Shown piece by piece: positions 5,689 through 9,939 of a stretch of 9,939 nucleotides of DNA (its first letter is position 1; every line of letters begins with the position of its first letter). Under the pieces are notes generated by a model that was not told where the DNA came from, did not search any database, and worked only from the letters and a program-made list of their open reading frames with translations. This stretch comes from Candidatus Dadabacteria bacterium RIFCSPHIGHO2_12_FULL_53_21 (GTDB lineage: Bacteria > Desulfobacterota_D > UBA1144 > Nemesobacterales > UBA2774), in contig MFCJ01000079.1 in assembly GCA_001775255.1 (NCBI GenBank), positions 1 through 9,939 of the forward strand, in the 5' to 3' direction. The position numbers and the translations under genes were made by a program.

Positions 5689-5689
5689 T
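5661..5689 (+). promoter_or_regulatory. Near-consensus extended -10 promoter for the Hint-protein gene
   Basis: TTTACA (5661-5666, five of six bases) and a perfect TATAAT (5684-5689) are 17 bp apart. TG lies one base before the -10 box (5681-5682), the extended -10 form. The predicted start is near 5696, about 32 nt before the ATG. The promoter sits within the last codons and stop (TAA 5686-5688) of the kinase gene. The Hint protein can therefore be made in excess over its putative modifying partners. Confidence 0.75.
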
Positions 5690-5727
5690 CCGTATCAGGC
5701 ATTTACAAACACAACGGGGGACATATC

Positions 5728-6345
5728 ATGAGCGATAAAAAGTTTCTGGACGGCGTTAATCCCGAGAGGCGCGAGTTCCTGGAGAAGGTTACGAAGGGCG
5801 CGTTCATCATACCGACGGTCATATCCATAATGATGCTTAACCAGAAGCTCAACCTGACGACCGCGAACGCCGAGAGCAATATGACGGTGCCGTGCCTGTC
5901 TGCCGAGACTTTAATCTCGACCCCGGACGGGAACGTCTCTATTATCGCTTTGAAACCGGGGATGTCGGTATTTACCCTGGACTTGAACGGAAACAAGGTC
6001 GTAATGCCGGTAGAGCTCGTATCTAAAGCATCGGTTCCCGGAGATCATTCCCTTTGTCACCTGGTTTTGGAAGACGGGAGAGAGTTGTTCGTGTCTCCGG
6101 GACATCCTACCGCGGACGCCAGGGAAGCAGGCGATCTCATTCCGGGCGATATGCTCGACGGCGCCGTGCTGGTATCGATTGAGAAAGTCCAATACGAGGC
6201 CGGTCATACATATGACCTCCTCCCTTCCGGAGAAACCGGATTTTACTTCGCCAACGGGATTCCGATGGGGAGCACGCTCTCGCCGGATTCCAAATTCTTC
6301 ATCCGTAAAGTTGTACGCACGGAATCGGAGCTTTATTCAGGCTAA
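5728..6345 (+). CDS. Twin-arginine-leader protein with Hint (hedgehog/intein) autoprocessing domain
   Basis: This 205-aa protein has two parts. Residues 1-50 look like a Tat signal: NPERREFLEK (11-20, a variant of RRxFLK), a hydrophobic GAFIIPTVISIMML (24-37), and Ala-Asn-Ala at 46-48, a plausible signal-peptidase site. From residue 56 a Hint domain begins: CLSAETLISTPDG (56-68) with Cys56 as the presumed nucleophile; LEDGRELFVSPGHPTAD (114-130) carrying the S-x-x-H block-B motif (Ser123, His126); GDLIPGDMLDG (135-145); and TYDLLPSGETGFYFANGI (161-178), then GSTL (181-184). Hint domains make an N-S acyl shift at the first Cys, which allows cleavage before it. The intein C-terminal His-Asn plus nucleophile is replaced by Ala-Asn-Gly, so splicing is unlikely. 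A 20-residue tail follows. GGGGGA (5716-5721) is 6 nt from the ATG. Only about seven residues lie between the Ala-Asn-Ala site and Cys56. The leader's position beside PqqD and HprK suggests it is their substrate (inference). Confidence 0.8.
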   Translation: MSDKKFLDGVNPERREFLEKVTKGAFIIPTVISIMMLNQKLNLTTANAESNMTVPCLSAETLISTPDGNVSIIALKPGMSVFTLDLNGNKVVMPVELVSKASVPGDHSLCHLVLEDGRELFVSPGHPTADAREAGDLIPGDMLDGAVLVSIEKVQYEAGHTYDLLPSGETGFYFANGIPMGSTLSPDSKFFIRKVVRTESELYSG

Positions 6346-6346
6346 C

Positions 6347-6366
6347 CCGGAAAGCTGTATTTCCGG
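6347..6366. repeat. CCGGAAA / TTTCCGG hairpin after the Hint gene
   Basis: CCGGAAA (6347-6353) pairs perfectly with TTTCCGG (6360-6366) over a 6-nt loop, beginning one base after the stop codon. No T run follows, so termination would be weak. It may protect the 3' end of the abundant Hint transcript or limit readthrough into the glycosyltransferases (inference). Confidence 0.5.
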
Positions 6367-6442
6367 ATGAAAGGCAGGGCCGTGCGCGGTACGGAAGTAC
6401 TTATAAAATATCCTGCATGCTTTCACGGGCGCAGATCCCATT

Positions 6443-6520
6443 TATAATTATTAAATAATTGATTACGACCGTTCATGTAACCGGTCTATCCGGTTATTAT
6501 TACGTCACGGTGAACCGGAA
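6443..6520 (+). promoter_or_regulatory. Structured leader of the glycosyltransferase genes
   Basis: A TATAAT box at 6443-6448 has only a poor -35 match (CTTTCA, 6420-6425), so promoter activity is uncertain. Downstream, AACCGG (6479-6484) pairs with CCGGTT (6490-6495). That same CCGGTT can instead pair with AACCGG at 6513-6518, beside the ribosome-binding site GGTGA (6509-6513) and the TTG start (6521). The two stems exclude each other, so they could switch access to the start site (inference). Confidence 0.35.
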
Positions 6521-7642
6521 TTGAGCGATATTATCTTTTCAGCCTCTATGATAGTAAGGAACGAGGAGCGCTTCCTCGAAGGCTGTCTCGAATCCATCAA
6601 GGACGTAGTCGACGAGATAGTCATCGTGGATACCGGATCCACCGACCGGTCAAAGGAGATCGCCGCCCGTTACGGCGCGAGGGTCTTCGATTTCCCGTGG
6701 TCTGACGATTTTGCGGCCGCCCGCAACGAATCCCTCGAAAAATGCCGCGGCGAGTGGATACTCTACATCGACGCCGACGAGAGGCTCAGGCCCGCCGGCC
6801 GGGGCGAGGTCAGGCGGATACTCTCCGACAGGCGGAACGCCGCCTACACCGTGAGGTTCCACCCGATCGGGGGCTATACCGCGTACAAGGAATACCGGAT
6901 ATTCATGAACGACCCCCGCGTCAGGTTCGAGAGCGCTATACACGAGACTATGCTCAACACCCTCCTCGCCGCCGCCGAAGAGGACGGGCTCGGCATAGGC
7001 GATTGCCCGCTCGCGATAGACCATATAGGGTATGACGGGGACCTCATGCATAAGCACAGGAGGAACCTCCCGCTGCTTATAAAGCAGATAGAGCGGAACC
7101 CCGCGAGGATGTACCTCAGGTGGCAGCTCGGGGTCGCCCAAAAGGGGCTCGGGGACGTCGAAGGGGCGGAAAAGACCTGGACGGAAGCCATAGAAATGAC
7201 GCGCGGGAAAAAGGACGCCTCGCATGACGACAGCCACGCGTACTATGAAATGATATGTCTCGTGAACGAAAGGGGCGGGGACCCCTCGGGGCTCCTCGAC
7301 GAGGCCCTCTGCCTGTTCCCCGATAACTATCTCCTGATATGGACCAGGGCCCTCATGCTGACGCGGAGCGGCCGCTTCGAAGAGGCGGTGAAGCTGCTGA
7401 AAGGGCTAGTCTCCGTCGACCCCGAAACACTCGTCGAAGGCCCTCTCTCGTATAACTCGGCCATATTCGGCGAGCTTTCCTATGGGCCCCTCGCCGACTG
7501 CCTCTTCAAGCTCGGCGAGTACGGGGAGAGCGAGCGGTATTATTCGCTTGCCTCCGGGTGCGACCCCGGGAGCGTCGAATATCAAACGAAGCTCAAATTC
7601 GTGGGAGCGCTTCTCAATAAGTCCCGGACAGGAAATGAGTGA
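6521..7642 (+). CDS. GT2 glycosyltransferase with TPR-like C-terminal region (SunS-like architecture)
   Basis: This 373-aa protein has a GT-A domain (about residues 5-170) and a helical TPR-like region (about 185-355). SASMIVRNEERFLEGCLESI (7-26) and DEIVIVDTGSTDRS (31-44) form the nucleotide-sugar fold. YIDADE (82-87) carries the DxD metal site, D84-A-D86. RIFMNDPRVRFESAIHE (126-142) is the acceptor-side motif typical of this subfamily. The same layout occurs in SunS, which glycosylates a peptide Cys in sublancin, but also in many sugar-polymer transferases, so the acceptor is open. The start is TTG 6521, supported by GGTGA 7 nt upstream. The next Met (6548) lies inside the conserved MIVRNEE motif and would truncate the domain. 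The stop overlaps the next gene's start by 8 bp. No membrane segment is visible, so it is probably cytoplasmic. Confidence 0.85.
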   Translation: MSDIIFSASMIVRNEERFLEGCLESIKDVVDEIVIVDTGSTDRSKEIAARYGARVFDFPWSDDFAAARNESLEKCRGEWILYIDADERLRPAGRGEVRRILSDRRNAAYTVRFHPIGGYTAYKEYRIFMNDPRVRFESAIHETMLNTLLAAAEEDGLGIGDCPLAIDHIGYDGDLMHKHRRNLPLLIKQIERNPARMYLRWQLGVAQKGLGDVEGAEKTWTEAIEMTRGKKDASHDDSHAYYEMICLVNERGGDPSGLLDEALCLFPDNYLLIWTRALMLTRSGRFEEAVKLLKGLVSVDPETLVEGPLSYNSAIFGELSYGPLADCLFKLGEYGESERYYSLASGCDPGSVEYQTKLKFVGALLNKSRTGNE

Positions 7643-8366
7643 CAAGCCCCTCATATCGTGTCTCTGCGTTACGCACGGCAGGAAGAACCTCCTCGAAAGG
7701 GCCGTTCAGTCCTTCAGAGACCAGACGTATCCCAACAAGGAGCTCGTACTGCTCTACGAGAGCGGTGACAGAGAGACGGCCGAATACGTGAGAGCCCTGG
7801 AAGATCGTAATCTCATTTTAGTCGAGCTGCCTACTTCCGAAGGATTTAATCTCGGGAGACTGAGAAACCGTTCCCTTGGGGAGTGCCGCGGGGAGTTTTT
7901 CTGCCAGTGGGACGACGACGACTGGTCTCACCGCGAGAGGCTCTCATTCCAGATGGACGTGATCAAGGCGAGCGGGTTGCCCGCGTGCCTTCTATTCCAC
8001 TGGCTCATGTATGACGAGCGTACGGGTAAAGCCTATGTATCCAACAGGAGGCCGTGGGAGGGGTCGCTGCTATGCAAGAAATCATTACTCGGCGGCGATC
8101 TCAGATACGAGGAAGTCGTGCGGCACGAGGATACGTACCTCATAAGGGAGCTCTTCAAGCGGAACCTCCTTTTCCCTGTGATGATGCCGAAGCTCTATAT
8201 ATATGTTTATCACGGTAACAACTTGTGCACGAGAGAGCACTGGGAGAAGATATTCAGCGCTTCGAGTGAGCTTTCGGCGGAATCGACCTCAATAATAAAA
8301 GACATACTCGACGGCAGGTACACGGGGGAAGAGGCGTCGCGCATGCTGGACGGGATCGAGGAGTAA
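7635..8366 (+). CDS. GT2 family glycosyltransferase (243 aa)
   Basis: A single GT-A domain. PLISCLCVTHGRKNLLERAV (5-24) and QTYPNKELVLLYESGD (30-45) are the standard start of GT2 enzymes. FFCQWDDDDWSHRERL (88-103) holds the acidic metal/nucleotide-sugar site (D93-D96). RHEDTYLIRELF (163-174) is the probable catalytic-base region, and YHGNNLCTREHWEKI (192-206) is a typical closing motif. ATG 7635 is chosen because the protein then begins exactly at the domain and overlaps the upstream stop in ATGAGTGA, implying translational coupling. An upstream in-frame ATG (7482) would add 51 Ser/Pro-rich residues that are only the other frame of the previous gene. The C-terminal helical tail (about 207-243) is unassigned. 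It probably acts in the same pathway as its neighbours. Confidence 0.85.
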   Translation: MSDKPLISCLCVTHGRKNLLERAVQSFRDQTYPNKELVLLYESGDRETAEYVRALEDRNLILVELPTSEGFNLGRLRNRSLGECRGEFFCQWDDDDWSHRERLSFQMDVIKASGLPACLLFHWLMYDERTGKAYVSNRRPWEGSLLCKKSLLGGDLRYEEVVRHEDTYLIRELFKRNLLFPVMMPKLYIYVYHGNNLCTREHWEKIFSASSELSAESTSIIKDILDGRYTGEEASRMLDGIEE

Positions 8367-8392
8367 AGGGGCGACGGAGAATCACTGCGGCC

Positions 8393-9939
8393 ATGGCCAT
8401 TCCCAAAATAATCCACCAGACCTTTAAAAGCCGGGATATTCCCCCTAAATACTCCAGTTACCGGGACGGCCTTACCGCGCTCCATCCCGGATGGGAATAT
8501 AAATTCTACGACGACGAAGCGTGCAGACAGGCGGTCGAGAGGCACTTCCCCGCGTTCCTGGCCATATACGACCGCGCTTCGGTCATACAGAGGACCGATA
8601 TCTTCCGGGTAATAGTTGTTTACGGGGAGGGCGGGTTTTATATGGACATGGACGTCGAGTGCCTTAACCCCCTCGACGCCCTGTGCAGGTTCCGCTGCGT
8701 GTTCGCGGAGGAATCGACCCTTACCGGGGAGGAGGCCCTGAGGCTCGGACACAGGGACAGGCTCCGCGTGGCGAACTTTATGTTCGGGAGCGAGCCGGGC
8801 CACCCTTTCCTGCTGTATATACTGAGAAAGATGGCCGGGGAATCGCGCCGCGATATACTGACCGAGAACGACGTCCTCGAATCCACCGGCCCGGGCCTCG
8901 TAACGACCGTGTATCACGACTTCAGGGATAAGCTCAGGGACGTAGTGCTCCTTCCGAACCCCAACCGCACGTGCCCTGTCTCGGGGGCGGTGGGGTGTCA
9001 TTTCGGGAACTACGGCAGGCACCACCACGAGTCTTCCTGGAGGTGGGAGCACAGGAAGGGATCGCCTGAATACGCCTCAGGCGTGAAGGGGAAAGTGAGC
9101 AAAGCCGATGCCGCCCAGGCGTGCCGCGCGATAGATTCCGAAATCGCCGGGACACACGCACCCGGCGAAATATATATACTGAGGCTATACAAGGGAAAGC
9201 CGTTTGACGGCCTGACCGCGGTGTACGACCGTTCGAGCGTTATCGGCGCTATCGTGAAGGATACGAGGGATCTGCGCGATAAAAAGGTGCTCGTAAGCGG
9301 GATGCCTCATCTGCATACCAGGGGGTTGTCTATAGAAAACACGAACGTTGCATATACCACGTTCGAAACGACTCGCATTGCGAATTACTGGGTTCAGGCC
9401 CTGAATGAGTTTTACGATTATTGTATCGTCCCTCATGATTATATAAAGGAGACTTTTCTCGCCTCGGGAGTCCGAATCCCCGTGACGGTTATACAACAGG
9501 GCTTCACGAGGCACAACAGAAAGTTTAGTATTAAACCCCGGAGCGATGTTTTCAGAATCGGGTTCCTGGGCGTGCCTTATAAGAGAAAAAACCTGTTCAA
9601 GCTCTTTCAAGCGTGCGTGAACCTTCTCGAGAAGATTCCGGGATTAAGGCTTGCGGTTCATTCCGCCCTGAATTTCCCCGGATTGTATACCCCCGAGATA
9701 TCGCTCGTTGCAAACTCCCCTTTCGTCGAATGGACCTGGGGGAGTATGACAGAAGAGTGGACGGCCGAATGGTACGGCAGGCTTTCATGTTACGTTTTCC
9801 CATCGAGCGGGGAAGGGTGGTCTTTCACCCCGCGCGAGAGCATGTATTTAGGCATACCGACGGTTCTAACCGATATTCCGGTCCACCGGGAGATAATCGA
9901 GTCCGGATACTGCAGAGCGATACCCGTGAGAGGCAAAGA
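8393..9939 (+). CDS. GT32-GT4 fusion glycosyltransferase, 3' end outside window
   Basis: One uninterrupted frame of 515 codons runs to the window edge and encodes two glycosyltransferases. Residues 1-~225 match GT32 (OCH1/capsular-type, GT-A fold): IPKIIHQTFKS (3-13), HPGWEYKFYDDE (31-42), DRASVIQRTDIFRVIVVYGE (60-79), and GGFYMDMDVE (80-89) with DxD D85-M-D87. A HFGNYGRHHHESSW end (203-216) closes the domain as in many relatives. Residues ~258-515 look like a GT-B, GT4-type enzyme: NVAYTTFETTRIANYWVQAL (318-337), IGFLGVPYKRKNL (389-401), and SSGEGWSFTPRESMYLGIPT (471-490) with the E-x7-E pair E474 and E482. The ATG lies 26 bp after the upstream stop, with GGAG 13 nt before it; no earlier in-frame start exists. 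The fusion implies two consecutive sugar additions (inference). The C-terminus is not seen. Confidence 0.85.
   Translation, partial: MAIPKIIHQTFKSRDIPPKYSSYRDGLTALHPGWEYKFYDDEACRQAVERHFPAFLAIYDRASVIQRTDIFRVIVVYGEGGFYMDMDVECLNPLDALCRFRCVFAEESTLTGEEALRLGHRDRLRVANFMFGSEPGHPFLLYILRKMAGESRRDILTENDVLESTGPGLVTTVYHDFRDKLRDVVLLPNPNRTCPVSGAVGCHFGNYGRHHHESSWRWEHRKGSPEYASGVKGKVSKADAAQACRAIDSEIAGTHAPGEIYILRLYKGKPFDGLTAVYDRSSVIGAIVKDTRDLRDKKVLVSGMPHLHTRGLSIENTNVAYTTFETTRIANYWVQALNEFYDYCIVPHDYIKETFLASGVRIPVTVIQQGFTRHNRKFSIKPRSDVFRIGFLGVPYKRKNLFKLFQACVNLLEKIPGLRLAVHSALNFPGLYTPEISLVANSPFVEWTWGSMTEEWTAEWYGRLSCYVFPSSGEGWSFTPRESMYLGIPTVLTDIPVHREIIESGYCRAIPVRGK

Noticed and set aside
5895..6279. A true splicing intein interrupting a host protein
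   Set aside because: The C-terminal block reads Ala-Asn-Gly rather than His-Asn followed by Cys/Ser/Thr. Only a 20-residue tail follows, and no host protein family is visible around it.
7482..7634. Extended N-terminus of the second GT2 from ATG 7482
   Set aside because: The extra 51 residues are Ser/Pro-rich out-of-frame translation of the first GT2 gene. The domain starts right at the coupled ATG 7635.
1..9939. tRNA or rRNA genes and phage attachment sites
   Set aside because: No cloverleaf-like arm set with TTCGA-type T-loop, no rRNA-like conserved blocks, and no integrase or att-like tRNA end were seen by eye.

Overview
The window reads as a bacterial chromosome segment from a GC-rich, probably Gram-negative, environmental lineage. 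ATA (Ile) and AGG (Arg) codons are used heavily and the non-coding DNA is full of short dispersed palindromes. This style fits Desulfobacterota-like, Dadabacteria-like or similar uncultured groups, but I cannot place it from sequence alone. All convincing genes are on the + strand.

Left part (1-4383): tail-module remnants of a prophage or phage-derived particle. There is the C-terminal part of a tape-measure-like protein, a 265-aa protein with a discoidin-like N-terminal half, a small ORF interrupted by an amber stop, and a 147-aa minor tail/tail-fibre-type protein. The two gaps between them (about 610 and 740 bp) are far longer than is normal in a tail operon. They hold host-type dispersed repeats, including two copies of a foldback element whose arms have diverged in sequence but stay self-complementary. 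A good rho-independent terminator (4423-4466) closes this part.

Middle part (4523-6345): a compact cassette with its own promoter. It encodes a PqqD/RRE-like peptide-binding protein (85 aa), an HPr-kinase-like P-loop protein, and a 205-aa protein that joins a twin-arginine-like leader to a Hint (hedgehog/intein) autoprocessing domain. The Hint gene has its own near-consensus extended -10 promoter, which overlaps the stop codon of the kinase gene. PqqD-like and HPrK-like proteins together are a known signature of ribosomally made, modified peptide (RiPP) loci. A Tat-leader plus Hint protein as the candidate substrate is the most unusual feature here and the best candidate for an undescribed system.

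Right part (6521-9939): a glycosyltransferase run after a 175-bp structured leader. It holds a SunS-like GT2 with a TPR-like C-terminus (TTG start), a second GT2 overlapping it by 8 bp, and a GT32-GT4 fusion that runs off the window. Working model (inference): the RRE protein and kinase act on the leader-bearing Hint protein, which is exported and/or cleaves itself at Cys56, and the glycosyltransferases may modify the product or a surface glycan. The sequence does not show whether the glycosyltransferases and the cassette belong to one pathway.
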